Shown piece after piece: positions 19,102-30,475 of a stretch of DNA of 64,000 bases. Origin of the DNA: Phycicoccus sp. HDW14 (GTDB taxonomy: Bacteria; Actinomycetota; Actinomycetes; Actinomycetales; Dermatophilaceae); the NCBI RefSeq assembly GCF_011383005.1, contig NZ_CP049935.1:3906001-3970000 (forward strand), in the 5' to 3' direction. Position 1 is the first letter of the stretch. Every line of letters begins with the position of its first letter. Position numbers and translations under genes: made by a program. The notes under the pieces were generated by a model that was not told the DNA's origin, did no database searches, and was given only the letters and a program-made list of their open reading frames with translations.

Positions 19102-19160
19102 CGACAGGCAGAGGCCGCCGGGCGGGGTCCGGGAGAGCCTCCCGGGCGCTTTCTGCCTGT
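19102..19160. repeat. Inverted repeat B upstream of the AbiEi-like gene
   Basis: Same 59-base length and same arms as repeat A (CGACAGGCAGAG and TCTGCCTGT), but a different interior, itself able to form a hairpin from GTCCGGGAGA and TCCCGGGC. It lies between the divergent starts of the AbiEi-like and MBL genes. Confidence 0.6.
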
Positions 19161-19188
19161 CCGTGCGAGCGCCGCCTACAGTGGCCGG

Positions 19189-20010
19189 ATGAGCGCCCAG
19201 CCGCCGCCGCCGACCCGTGAGCCCTGGGCCGGGGGAGCGGTGGGCGGACGGGCGCACTGCGTGCTGGCACCCAACCCCGGCCCGATGACCCTCGACGGCA
19301 CGAACACGTGGGTGCTGCTCGAGCCCGGATCGACCGAGGCCGTCGTCATCGACCCGGGCCCGCTCGACGAGCAGCACCTGGCCGCCGTCCTCGACCACGT
19401 GGCGACGCGCGGGGCGCGGGTCGCGCTCACCGTCCTCACGCACGGCCACCACGACCACGCCGAGTCCGCGCCGCGCTTCGCCGAGCTGACCGGCGCCCCC
19501 ACCCGCGCCGTCGGCAGCGGCCACGACGACCTGCGCGACGGCGACGTCGTGACCACCGGCGGGCTCGAGCTGCGGGTCGTGGCGACGCCGGGCCACACGT
19601 CCGACTCGATCTCCTTCGCCGTGCCGGCCGACCACGCCCTGCTGACCGGCGACACGGTGCTCGGCCGCGGCACGACCGTCGTCGCGCACCCCGACGGTGA
19701 GCTCGACGCCTACCTCGCCTCGCTCGAGCGGCTCGCCGCCCTCACCGGCGACGGGGCCGTGACGCGCATCCTCCCCGGGCACGGTCCGCTCGTGCCGGAC
19801 GCCGCGGCGATGGTCGCGTTCTACCGGACCCACCGCGCCGAGCGGCTCGACCAGGTGCGCCAGGCGCTCGCCGACGGGGCGGCGGCCGAGGCCGACCCGG
19901 TCGAGGGCGTGCTGCAGCGGGTCTACGCGGAGGTGTCGCAGGAGGTGTGGCCGGCCGCGCGGATGTCGATCCGCGCCCAGCTCGACTACCTCAGCGGGCG
20001 CGGCGCTTGA
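19189..20010 (+). CDS. MBL-fold metallohydrolase (LACTB2-like)
   Basis: 273 aa. The zinc motif THGHHDH gives His85, His87, Asp89 and His90; further ligands are in TPGHTSDS, TGDTVLG and the late PGHGP motif. A C-terminal helical winged segment follows, as in LACTB2-type RNA or thioester hydrolases. Homologues flank crp in other actinobacteria. TACAGT six bases before ATG 19189 indicates a leaderless start. The last 20 bases overlap the 3' end of crp on the other strand. Confidence 0.88.
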   Translation: MSAQPPPPTREPWAGGAVGGRAHCVLAPNPGPMTLDGTNTWVLLEPGSTEAVVIDPGPLDEQHLAAVLDHVATRGARVALTVLTHGHHDHAESAPRFAELTGAPTRAVGSGHDDLRDGDVVTTGGLELRVVATPGHTSDSISFAVPADHALLTGDTVLGRGTTVVAHPDGELDAYLASLERLAALTGDGAVTRILPGHGPLVPDAAAMVAFYRTHRAERLDQVRQALADGAAAEADPVEGVLQRVYAEVSQEVWPAARMSIRAQLDYLSGRGA

Positions 20011-20668
20011 GGCGCTCGACGTCGACGAGCAGCACGGCCCGCGCCTCGAGGCGCAGCCAGCCGCGCGAGGCGAAGTCGGCGAGCGCCTTGTTGACCGTCT
20101 CGCGGGAGGCGCCGACCAGCTGGGCCAGCTCCTCCTGGGTGAGGTCGTGCGCGACCATGACGCCCTCGTCGACCGGGCGGCCGAAGCGCTTGGCGAGGTC
20201 GAGCAGGGCCTTGGCCACCCGACCGGGGACGTCGGTGAAGACGAGGTCGGCGAGCACGTCGTTGGTGCGGCGCAGCCGGCGGGCCAGCGCGCTGAGCAGG
20301 GTGAGGGCCACGCCGGGCCGCTGGTGCAGCACCTCGCGCAGCTGGTCCTGGCCCATCGACACGAGCTGGGTCTCGGCGACGGCGGTGGCCGTGGCGGTAC
20401 GCGGCCCGGGGTCGAAGAGCGAGAGCTCGCCGAACATCTCGCCGGGGCCGAGGATGGCCAGGAGGTTCTCGCGCCCGTCGGTGCTCGTGCGCCCGAGCTT
20501 GATCTTGCCCTCGGCGATGACGTAGAGCCGGTCGCCCTGGTCGCCCTCGTGGAACAGGACGTCCCCGCGCTCGAGGCGGGAGAGGCTCATCGTCGAGATG
20601 AGGGTCTCGGCCGCCTGGTCGTCCAGGGGCGAGAAGAGCGGGGCTTTCCGCACGACGTCGTGATCCAC
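19991..20668 (-). CDS. crp: Crp/Fnr-family transcriptional regulator
   Basis: 225 aa, the usual length of actinobacterial Crp/GlxR. The cyclic-nucleotide-binding domain (residues 10-125) contains the phosphate-binding cassette GEMFGELSLFDPGPRTATA near 75-95. The helix-turn-helix is at about 172-195 (TQEELAQLVGASRETVNKAL). It likely binds cAMP and controls carbon metabolism, plausibly including the acs and actP genes nearby, though I identified no sites. GTG 20668 has CACACT seven bases upstream. Divergent from nth. Confidence 0.93.
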   Translation of the reverse strand: MDHDVVRKAPLFSPLDDQAAETLISTMSLSRLERGDVLFHEGDQGDRLYVIAEGKIKLGRTSTDGRENLLAILGPGEMFGELSLFDPGPRTATATAVAETQLVSMGQDQLREVLHQRPGVALTLLSALARRLRRTNDVLADLVFTDVPGRVAKALLDLAKRFGRPVDEGVMVAHDLTQEELAQLVGASRETVNKALADFASRGWLRLEARAVLLVDVERLKRRAR

Positions 20669-20793
20669 GTCGCACAGTGTGCCAGAACGGGCAGGTCATC
20701 CCGGGTGGACGGGCCGGTCCCCGGACGGGGGTGTCGGCAGCCCCGACACGGCGCGCGAGGGGCCTGTCGGGACCCGGCCCTAGGCTGTCGGCC

Positions 20794-21581
20794 GTGCCCG
20801 TCCGCCCCTCACCCGCCGTCCGTCGCGCGGCCACCGGCGAGGAGTCGCCGGTCGCCCGCACCCGCCGCGCCCGGCGCATCTCCCGGGCCCTGCACGAGCG
20901 CTACCCCTACGCCCACTGCGAGCTCGACTTCGAGACCCCGCTGCAGCTGCTCGTCGCCACCGTGCTCTCCGCCCAGACCACCGACGTCATGGTCAACACG
21001 GTCACCCCCACGCTCTTCTCGCGCTGGCCCACCGCCGAGGCGCTCGCGGCCGCCGACCGGGCCGAGATGGAGGCCGTCCTCAAGCCCACGGGTTTCTTCC
21101 GCGCCAAGACCAACTCGGTCATCACCCTCGCGCAGGCCGTCGTCGAGCGCTTCGGGGGCGAGGTGCCCGGGGGCTGGAGGACCTCGTCACCCTGCCCGGC
21201 GTCGGGCGCAAGACGGCCAACGTCGTGCTCGGCAACGCCTTCGGGGTGCCGGGGCTCACCGTCGACACGCACTTCGGGCGCCTCGTCCGCCGGTGGGGCC
21301 TGACCCAGCAGACCGACCCCGTCAAGGTCGAGGCCGACCTCGCCGCCCTCATCCCGAAGAGCGACTGGACGATGTTCAGCCACGTCGTGATCTTCCACGG
21401 CCGGCGCACCTGCTTCGCGCGCAGGCCGGCGTGCGGTGCCTGCCCCCTGACCCGGTGGTGCCCCGCCTACGGCGAGGGCGAGACCGACCCCGAGAAGGCC
21501 GCGTCGCTGCTGAAGTTCGAGCTCGCTCCCGGCGCCGCCCTGCCCGACCCGCTGCCCGGCCCCCTGCCCGACGACGCCTGA
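20794..21581 (+). CDS. nth: Endonuclease III, frameshifted
   Basis: Base-excision repair glycosylase/AP lyase for oxidised pyrimidines. The helix-hairpin-helix [13 protein letters not shown] contains the catalytic Lys, the catalytic Asp is in TVDTHFGRL, and the four Cys of the [4Fe-4S] loop follow (C-x6-C-x2-C-x5-C in [17 protein letters not shown]). The frame breaks near 21170; adding one G to the run after GEVP gives [11 protein letters not shown] and a 262-aa protein. GTG 20794 is preceded by TAGGCT with a seven-base gap, so leaderless. Position next to crp matches other actinobacteria. Confidence 0.92.
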
Positions 21582-21664
21582 GCCGCGGGCCACCCCTGCC
21601 CGAACCCGGCCGAGCCGGCCGAGCCCGGCCGTGGCTCCCGGGCGGGATGCCTACGATGACCGAC

Positions 21665-22384
21665 ATGACCCCGGCCCCCGAGTGGCTGACCCGGCTCGCC
21701 GCTCGCGCCGACCTCAGCGCCCACCCCTGGTTCCGCGACCACCCGGTGCCCGACAGCGGGGTCCGGCACTCGGCCGTCCTCGTGCTCTTCGGGCCGGGGG
21801 AGGACGGCGCGGTCGACGTCCTGCTCACCGAGCGCTCGCACACCCTGCGCTCGCACCCCGGCCAGGTCTCCTTCCCCGGCGGGCGGCTCGACCCCGGCGA
21901 CACCGGGCCCGTCGACGCCGCCCTCCGCGAGGCGCAGGAGGAGGTCGGGCTCGACCCCGCGGGCGTCGAGGTCGTCGCCGTCTGGCCCAGCCTGCACCTC
22001 GCCCCGAGCAGCAGCGCCGTCACGCCGGTCATCGGCTGGTGGCCCGAGCCGGTGCCCGTCGGCGTCGTCGACCGGGGTGAGGTGGCCCGGGTCGCGCGGG
22101 TGCCCCTCGCCGACCTGCTCGCCGGCGACCGCCGTTTCTCCGCCGTGTTCGGGCCCTACCGCGGGCCGGGCTTCGAGGTGCACGGGCTCTTCGTCTGGGG
22201 GTTCACGGCGATGCTCCTCGACGCGGTGCTCGACCTCGCCGGGCTCACCGAGCCGTGGGACACGGCCGTCGAGCGCGAGCTGCCCGAGCGGGTCATGTCG
22301 CCGTGGATGCGGGATGCCGACGCCTTCGACCCGCCCAGCGACGACGACGACGCCGACGACGACGACGACCGGGAGCGCTCGTGA
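21665..22384 (+). CDS. NUDIX hydrolase, CoA pyrophosphatase type
   Basis: 239 aa. The NUDIX box runs from GGRLDPGDTGPVDAALREAQ to EEVG at residues 72-94, and the upstream LLTERSHTLRSHPGQVSFPG matches the CoA-pyrophosphatase signature. Likely cleaves CoA or its derivatives to phosphopantetheine and ADP. The C-terminus ends in an unusual run of Asp residues. TACGAT lies seven bases before ATG 21665, predicting a leaderless mRNA. The stop overlaps the GTG of the protease gene. Confidence 0.88.
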   Translation: MTPAPEWLTRLAARADLSAHPWFRDHPVPDSGVRHSAVLVLFGPGEDGAVDVLLTERSHTLRSHPGQVSFPGGRLDPGDTGPVDAALREAQEEVGLDPAGVEVVAVWPSLHLAPSSSAVTPVIGWWPEPVPVGVVDRGEVARVARVPLADLLAGDRRFSAVFGPYRGPGFEVHGLFVWGFTAMLLDAVLDLAGLTEPWDTAVERELPERVMSPWMRDADAFDPPSDDDDADDDDDRERS

Positions 22385-23589
22385 CGGGGTCGCTGGCCGT
22401 CGACCTGGTGCTCGGCCTCGTGCTCGTCGCGTACACGTGGAGCGGGTGGCGCCAGGGCCTGGTCGCCGCCGTCCTCGGGCTCGTCGGCCTCGTCGCCGGC
22501 GCGTTCCTCGCCGCCCGCGTCGCGCCCGACCTCCTCGAGCAGCACGTCGGGCTCGACCTCGCCACACCCGTCGGCACGCTGGTCGTCATCGGCGTCGTCC
22601 TCCTGACCGCCACGCTCGGGCAGTGGCTCATGCTCCTGCTCGCCGGGCGGCTGCGCACCCTCATCCACCTCTCGGGGTTCGGGCTGCTCGACAGCCTGCT
22701 CGGCGCCGTCGCGGTGTTCGTCGCCTCGACCGTCGTCATCTGGGTCATCGCCGGTGCCGCGCGCACGAGCGGTCCGCAGCCGCTGCGGCAGGCCGTGGCG
22801 CAGTCCACGGTCGTCCAGGCCGTCGACACCGTGATGCCGCCCGCCGCCGGCCACCTCGTCGACGAGGTGACGAGCGCGCTCGACCGCGGCGGCTTCCCCC
22901 GCGTCTTCGAGGGGCTCGGCCCCGAACCCATCCGCGCCGTGCCCGCCCCGGACGCCGCCCTGACCAAGGACCCCGACATCGCGGCCGCCCTCGCGTCGGT
23001 CGTCCACGTCCGCGCCGAGGCACCGCGCTGCCGGCAGACCTCGGTCGGCAGCGGCTGGGTCGCGGCCGACGGCCTGGTCGTCACCAACGCGCACGTCGTC
23101 GCCGGCGCCCGCCGGATCCGGTTGAGCATCAAGGGGACCGGCCCCGAGGTCACGGCCCGCGTCATCGCCTTCGACCCGGACCGCGACGTGGCGGTGCTCG
23201 CCGCCCGGGGACTGCGGGCACCGACGCTCCCGCGCGGCCTGCAGCTCGAGGCCGACGACAGCGCGGCGCTCGCCGGCTTCCCGGGCGACGCCGGGCTGTG
23301 GGTCGGGGCGGCCCGGGTCCGCGCGGTGCTCGAGGCCCGGGGCGCCGACATCTACGGCAGGCCGGGCGCCACCCGCGAGACCTACTCGCTGCGGGCGACC
23401 GTGCGCCAGGGCGCCTCCGGCGGACCGGTGCTCGACCCGGACGGCCGCGTCGTCGGGATGGTGTTCGCGACCTCGCTCGACGACCCGCAGACCGGGTACG
23501 CGATGACCCTCGGCGCGCTCTCGCCGGTGCTGCGTGGTGCCGCGCTCGGCGACCGGACCGTCTCGTCCGGGGCCTGCGTCAGGGACTGA
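22381..23589 (+). CDS. MarP-type membrane serine protease (CvpA plus trypsin-like domain)
   Basis: 402 aa. Residues 1-150 are a CvpA-like domain with four membrane segments; residues 200-395 form a periplasmic trypsin-like domain with triad His238 (TNAHVV), Asp269 (RDVAVL) and Ser346 (QGASGGP). Two Cys at about 219 and 399 may form the disulfide known from MarP. In M. tuberculosis MarP (Rv3671c) maintains intrabacterial pH under acid stress; here the neighbourhood includes the antiporter NhaA. Start GTG 22381 overlaps the upstream stop by four bases, so it is coupled to the NUDIX gene. Confidence 0.9.
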   Translation: MTGSLAVDLVLGLVLVAYTWSGWRQGLVAAVLGLVGLVAGAFLAARVAPDLLEQHVGLDLATPVGTLVVIGVVLLTATLGQWLMLLLAGRLRTLIHLSGFGLLDSLLGAVAVFVASTVVIWVIAGAARTSGPQPLRQAVAQSTVVQAVDTVMPPAAGHLVDEVTSALDRGGFPRVFEGLGPEPIRAVPAPDAALTKDPDIAAALASVVHVRAEAPRCRQTSVGSGWVAADGLVVTNAHVVAGARRIRLSIKGTGPEVTARVIAFDPDRDVAVLAARGLRAPTLPRGLQLEADDSAALAGFPGDAGLWVGAARVRAVLEARGADIYGRPGATRETYSLRATVRQGASGGPVLDPDGRVVGMVFATSLDDPQTGYAMTLGALSPVLRGAALGDRTVSSGACVRD

Positions 23590-23620
23590 GCCGCCGACGA
23601 GCCGTCGACGAGCCGTCGAC

Positions 23621-23659
23621 GAGCCGCCGACCGGACGCCGGCGCCCGGTCGGCGGCTCA
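23621..23659. terminator. Bidirectional terminator between marP and holin-like gene
   Basis: GAGCCGCCGACCGG pairs with CCGGTCGGCGGCTC around an 11-base loop. Just before it lies a short tandem array of the 11-mer GACGAGCCGTC at 23597-23626. The right arm overlaps the stop codon of the minus-strand gene. Confidence 0.7.
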
Positions 23660-24046
23660 GCCCTCGCGCTTGAGCGCGGCGATGGTCTCCTTGCCCTGCT
23701 CGATGGCCCGCTCGGGTGCGGGCTTGGCCTTCGAGAGCGCGTTCCTGCCGAGCAGCGCCAGCACGCCGGCGACGACGAACATCAGCACGGTGACGACGAG
23801 GTAGCCGGCCCAGACGGGGAGCCAGATGGCCACGACGCGGGCGAGGGTGTGGAAGAGGAAGATCAGCCCCAGCGCCCCGACGACGGCGGCGCCGGCGAGC
23901 AGCCCCGCACCCTTGCCGATGACCTTGGCGCCCTGGGACACCTCGGCCTTGGCGAGCGCGATCTCGCCGCGCACGATGCCCTGGAGGTCGTGCGTCGCGT
24001 CGGCGACGAGCTGGCCGATGGTGCGCTCGGTGCTCTCGGGTGACAT
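23657..24046 (-). CDS. Phage holin superfamily III-like membrane protein
   Basis: 129 aa with two long membrane segments (about residues 46-68 and 76-98), a charged N-terminal helix (IGQLVADATHDLQGIVRGEIALAKAEV) and a basic tail. This is the Phage_holin_3_6/DUF1469-like pattern, found as a chromosomal gene next to marP and acs in actinobacteria and not evidence of a prophage. GAGG is eight bases upstream of ATG 24046. Function unknown. Confidence 0.82.
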   Translation of the reverse strand: MSPESTERTIGQLVADATHDLQGIVRGEIALAKAEVSQGAKVIGKGAGLLAGAAVVGALGLIFLFHTLARVVAIWLPVWAGYLVVTVLMFVVAGVLALLGRNALSKAKPAPERAIEQGKETIAALKREG

Positions 24047-24097
24047 CGCTCTCGCCTCACTGGTCGTCGTCCCACGTCAGGGCCGTCGGGTCCGACC

Positions 24098-25490
24098 TTA
24101 CCGAGTGGAGGACGTCCCCGGTCCCGGCACGTCGTCCCAGGCGTCCGGGATGCCGTCGCCGTCGGCGTCGTGCGTCTCGTGCTCGTGGATCCGGCGGTAC
24201 ACCGCGTTGCGGCGACGCAGGATCGCCGAGGCGAGCAGCGCCGCGAGGACCGAGCCCATGAGGATGCCGAGCTTGACGTGCTCGTCGCGCTCGGACCCGG
24301 CCCCGAAGGCCAGCTCCCCGACGAGGAGCGAGACCGTGAAGCCGACCCCGGTGAGGACGGCCAGACCCGCGATGTCGGACCACGCGAGGTCGTCGTCGAG
24401 CCGGGCGCGGGTGAAGCGGGCGACCAGGTACGTCGACCCGAGGACGCCGATGAGCTTGCCGACGACCAGGCCGAGGACGACGCCGATGGCCACGGGGTCG
24501 CGCACCGTCTCACCGAACCCTCCGCCGAGGAAGGCGACGCCGGAGGCGAAGAACGCGAAGACCGGCACGGCGACGCCGGCCGACAGCGGCCGCACCCGGT
24601 GCTCGAAGCGGTGCGCGACGTCGGTGTCGGCGGCGAGGTTGCTGACGGCGGGCACGCCGCGGCGGCGGGGCCGGACCGGGACGACGAGCCCGAGGAGGAC
24701 GCCGGCGACCGTCGCGTGCACGCCTGAGGCGTGGACGAGGGCCCAGGTGGCACCGGCGAGCGGCAGGAGCAGCCACCACGGCGTGATCCGGCGCTGGGTG
24801 AGGGCGGCGAAGCCGGCGAGCGGCAGCAGGGCCCACAGGAGCGGCGCGACCTGGAGGTCGGCCGTGTAGAACACCGCGATGATGGTGATGGCGATGAGGT
24901 CGTCGACGACGGCCAGCGTCAGGAGGAACGAGCGCAGCCCCGAGGGCAGGTGCGAGCCGATGACGGCGAGCACGGCCAGGGCGAAGGCGATGTCGGTGGC
25001 GGTGGGGATGGCCCAGCCGCGCAGCGCGTCACCCTCGCCGCCCATGACGACGACGGTGCCGACGAAGACGAGGGCCGGGACCGCGACCCCGCAGAAGGCG
25101 GCGATGACCGGCACGGCGGCCTTCGCCGGGGAGCGCAGGTCGCCGACGAGGAACTCGCGCTTGAGCTCGAGGCCGGCGACGAAGAAGAAGATCGCGAGCA
25201 GGCCGTCGGCGGCCCAGTGCCCGAGGGAGAGCCGCAGGTGGCCCCAGTCGGTGCCGATCTCGGTGTCGCGCAACGAGAAGTAGGAGTCGCTCAGGGGGCT
25301 GTTGGCGAGGACGACGGCGACGACGGCGGCCACGAGGAGCAGGGCGCCACCGATGGTCTCGGCGCGCAGCAGGTCGGCGACGTGGCGGGCCTCGGCCCAC
25401 GACGGGCGGCCGAAGACGGTCGTGCGCGAGGGCTCGGGGGTGTGGGGGTCGGGGCGGAGGAGTGGGGGTCGCGGGCGGCGGCGTGCTCAT
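24098..25490 (-). CDS. nhaA: Na+/H+ antiporter NhaA with calcium-motif-like tail; N-terminal frameshift
   Basis: Exchanges sodium for protons across the membrane. Clear family motifs: [38 protein letters not shown] and the paired Asp in [12 protein letters not shown] that bind ions. About eleven membrane segments. The start must be ATG 25490 (AGGAG eight bases upstream), whose Pro-rich frame runs out of phase with the antiporter; two extra C residues, one in each of two five-C runs near 25433-25455, join them (464 aa). The C-terminal tail [17 protein letters not shown] has a thrombospondin-3/EF-hand-like calcium motif, unusual for NhaA. Confidence 0.9.
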
Positions 25491-25623
25491 CGCGGCTCCT
25501 GAGGGGGTGGGCGGTGCCGCGGCCGGGGCGCGCGGCATGGACTCGCCGACCAGACTTCCCGGCACACCATGGTCCAGTCTACGGACGCGGGAGGGTCCCG
25601 GTGTGCCCACCCCGGACGCCGCG

Positions 25624-25659
25624 GACGGGGTGCCGCACGCTCTCGCGCGGCACCCCGTC
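25624..25659. terminator. Terminator downstream of acs
   Basis: GACGGGGTGCCGC (25624-25636) and its perfect complement (25647-25659) form a 13-bp stem with a ten-base loop, 17 bases past the acs stop on the minus strand. Confidence 0.75.
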
Positions 25660-25675
25660 CCCGGGAGGCGGACCG

Positions 25676-27646
<1,971 letters not shown>

Positions 27647-27814
27647 GGCGGGTCCTCCTCGTCGTCGAGTGTGGTGTCGGCCTCAGCCAACCCGACGAGC
27701 GGGCTCGGGGCAACCGTCCGTCCGAGGAGGACCGCCGAGCGGCCCGGCACTGCGCCGAGCGGGCGGGGCCGTCGGGGGAGCGTCAGCGCCGGTCGGCGCC
27801 GGACGTGACCGGGG

Positions 27815-29275
27815 TCACCGTACGGCCCCGGCGGGCAGCGGGGCGGGCACCGGGGCGGGCACCGGGACCGGGCGGTACCCGTGCCGGGGGAGGGGGGTCG
27901 CGACGCGCCGGACCGCGAGCGAGCCGAGGGGGTAGGAGCCGTCGGCGGACCGGGCGGCGTTGGCCAGCCGCATCGGGACCGAGTAGCCGCTCGGGTCGAG
28001 CACCTCCAGGCGGGCGCCGTAGCGCCCTGGGGTCAGCGCGGGCAGGGTCACCGTGGCGGTGACCGTGCGGGTGCCCGGCAGGACGGTGCGCAGGTCGACC
28101 GGCAGCGGCACGGTCGCGACCCGCCGGCCGCGGGCGTCCGTCAGCGCGAGGCGGACGGTCCACCGGTCGTAGGTGGGGGCCACGCCCGTGTTCGTCAGGG
28201 TGAGGTCCACCCGCGTGGCCCCGCCGTCCAGCCGCGGCGCCAGGGCGGCCCGCGTGACGGCGTACCGGTACCCCGAGGAGCGGACGGCGGTCTCGTACGC
28301 GGTGCGCTGCGCCGACGTCATCTGCGCGTAGGTGAGGCGCATGTTGTGGCTCGAGGTCGTCGACACGTGGTGGGTGCGCACCTGGTCGCGGCCGAGGACC
28401 GGGTCGGCGCCGGTGCACCACTCGGTGAAGAACGGCCGGGTGCGCCAGAGGTCGGCGAAGGCCCCCGTCGGCACCTGCATCCCGCTCTGCCCGAGGCAGT
28501 CGCTGCGCAGGCCGACGTTCGGCCAGCGGTCCAGCGCCGCCTGCAGCACGGCCGGGCGGGTGTAGACGGTCACCGCGCTGAGCAGGACGTGCCGGTCCGG
28601 GAAGGCCCGCGCCACGGCGCCGACCACCCGCAGGGCCGAGGCGTCGGAGATCGGGGTGCCGGAGTCCATCCACTCCCCGTAGGCGCCGAATCCGCCGACG
28701 TCGACGAAGCCGAGGCGCGGGTCCGAGGCGTAGCGCCGGCCGAGCGCGGCCATGAGGTCCTCCCACGCGGTGAGGAAGCGCTCGTCGTCCCAGGCCGGGA
28801 TGCGGGTGCCGGGCTGCACGGGCATCCACGCGGGGACGACCGTCGGGAGGTCGGCGCGGGCGTCCATCCAGCAGCCGGGGCAGTAGGCCATGACCCGGAA
28901 CCCGTACTTGCCGCGGACGCTGCCGGCGTCGGCGAGGCCGGTGTCGAGGGTGGAGAAGTCGTAGGCGCCACGGGTCGGCTCGAGGCGCCCCCAGTAGGAG
29001 CGGTCACGCTCGTAGTAGTCGGGCGCCGGCCACGCGGCGGGCTGGGAGGCGTAGCCCATCCAGCGGTACTGGCCGCGCAGGGGGTTGGCCAGGTCGCTGC
29101 CGGTGGCGGGCAGGACGGTCGGGGTCAGCACGGTGGCCGTCGTCGTGGCCGTGGCCGTGGGGGCGGGGGCGGCGACGGCGGGGACCCCGGGCAGCACGGC
29201 GACGGCCGCGAGCAGCGCGACGGCCGCGCGGAGCGTGACGGCCGCGCGGAGCGGCGCGCGGGGGGTGGAGCGCAT
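27815..29275 (-). CDS. Secreted DUF4832-type glycosidase-like protein
   Basis: 486 aa. A signal peptide covers residues 1-36 (PAVAAPA). The next part resembles the TIM-barrel segment often paired with DUF4832: NPLRGQYRW, WGRLEPTRGAYDFSTLD, then VDVGGFGAYGEWMDSG near 190, whose Glu could be catalytic as in GH42-like enzymes. Residues 330-460 form a beta-sandwich DUF4832-like domain, and the C-terminus is a Pro/Val/Pro-Ala-rich tail. Substrate unknown, presumably a polysaccharide. ATG 29275 has AGGAGG upstream; TAGCGT near 29311 is a plausible -10. Confidence 0.8.
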   Translation of the reverse strand: MRSTPRAPLRAAVTLRAAVALLAAVAVLPGVPAVAAPAPTATATTTATVLTPTVLPATGSDLANPLRGQYRWMGYASQPAAWPAPDYYERDRSYWGRLEPTRGAYDFSTLDTGLADAGSVRGKYGFRVMAYCPGCWMDARADLPTVVPAWMPVQPGTRIPAWDDERFLTAWEDLMAALGRRYASDPRLGFVDVGGFGAYGEWMDSGTPISDASALRVVGAVARAFPDRHVLLSAVTVYTRPAVLQAALDRWPNVGLRSDCLGQSGMQVPTGAFADLWRTRPFFTEWCTGADPVLGRDQVRTHHVSTTSSHNMRLTYAQMTSAQRTAYETAVRSSGYRYAVTRAALAPRLDGGATRVDLTLTNTGVAPTYDRWTVRLALTDARGRRVATVPLPVDLRTVLPGTRTVTATVTLPALTPGRYGARLEVLDPSGYSVPMRLANAARSADGSYPLGSLAVRRVATPLPRHGYRPVPVPAPVPAPLPAGAVR

Positions 29276-29565
29276 GGCGAGGCCTCCTGCAGGGTTCGGC
29301 GAGCCGACGCTAGGGCCGAGGGGGCGGCGCGGTCCCGGGATCACCACCGACTCGGGCCGACCGGCCGATGCCGGGGCCGCCGGGCGACGGATCCGGCCGT
29401 CCGGCCCCTACTGGTCAGGTTGTCCAGCGACGCGCCGAACCCACTGGTGAAACTGTGCGCTCGTTGACCACAGGACACGCCATCGGTTCCATCCTGCGCG
29501 GTGCCGTGCTTCCGTGGAGGCTTCCGGCCCACGAGGCCACGACCACTCACGAGGAGGTGAGCGCG

Positions 29566-30462
29566 GTGTTCGAGGAGGGACAGCTCTACTCGGCCGTGAC
29601 GACCGACGCCGACGGGACCGTGCAGGTGCACCTGGCCGACAACCACCCCGGTCTGGCCGACCCCGCCTACCTGGCCCGTCGGGGCGAGATCGCCGCTGCC
29701 GCGCTCGCGCACCGCCCCGGTGCGCCGCTGCCGGTCATCGACTACACCGCCGAGGAGCACGGCATCTGGCGCACGGTGTGCACCGAGCTGGCGCCCAAGC
29801 ACGAGCGGTACGCGCACCCCGAGTTCCTCGCCGGCAAGGCCGCGCTGGGCCTCCCGACCGACCACGTGCCGCAGCTCGCCGAGGTCACGGCCCTGCTCGA
29901 GCCGCTGACGGGCTGGTCGTACACCGCCGCCCCCGGGCTCGTCCCGCTGCGCGACTTCTACGGCGACCTCGGCCGCCGGGTCTTCAACTCCACGCAGTAC
30001 CTGCGCCACGGCAGCCAGCCGCTCTACACGCCCGAGCCCGACATCCTCCACGAGGTCGTCGGCCACGGGAACCAGCTCGCGAGCCCCCGGTTCGCCGCCA
30101 TCACCGAGGCCGCCGGGCAGGCCAGCCTGCGCCTGGAGTCCGACGAGGCGGTCAAGTTCGTCGCCGACGTCTTCTGGTTCTCGATGGAGTTCGGGGTCAT
30201 GGCCGACGGCGACGCGCTCAAGGCCTACGGCGCCGGCATCCTCAGCAGCTACGGCGAGATGGACGAGTTCGGGCACATGGAGATCCGCCCCCTCGACCTG
30301 CACCAGATGGGCACCCTCAACTACGACATCACGTCCTACCAGCCGGTGCTCTTCCGCGCCGAGAGCGTGCAGCACCTCGAGGACGTCGTCGGGCAGTTCT
30401 TCGCGACCGTCGACGACGACCTCGCGGCGCGCCTGCGGGCCGAGGCCGCCGCGACCGTCTGA
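29566..30462 (+). CDS. phhA: Phenylalanine 4-monooxygenase
   Basis: Converts phenylalanine to tyrosine with tetrahydropterin and oxygen. 298 aa, the monomeric bacterial size. Iron ligands are visible: His162 and His167 in HEVVGHGNQL and Glu208 in FSMEFG. The TAPGLVPLRDFYGDLGRRVFNSTQYLRHGS-type pterin loop precedes them (split across residues 120-150). The start GTG 29566 has GAGGAGG eight bases upstream; upstream GTG 29557 lies inside that site and is less likely. Convergent with the AMIN-like gene, 13 bases apart. No pterin-recycling gene is adjacent. Confidence 0.9.
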   Translation: MFEEGQLYSAVTTDADGTVQVHLADNHPGLADPAYLARRGEIAAAALAHRPGAPLPVIDYTAEEHGIWRTVCTELAPKHERYAHPEFLAGKAALGLPTDHVPQLAEVTALLEPLTGWSYTAAPGLVPLRDFYGDLGRRVFNSTQYLRHGSQPLYTPEPDILHEVVGHGNQLASPRFAAITEAAGQASLRLESDEAVKFVADVFWFSMEFGVMADGDALKAYGAGILSSYGEMDEFGHMEIRPLDLHQMGTLNYDITSYQPVLFRAESVQHLEDVVGQFFATVDDDLAARLRAEAAATV

Positions 30463-30475
30463 GGTCCCACCCGGG

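Noticed and set aside
23657..24046. Holin-like protein as a sign of a prophage
   Set aside because: It is a housekeeping-type Phage_holin_3_6 protein found beside marP and acs in other actinobacteria; there are no other phage genes.
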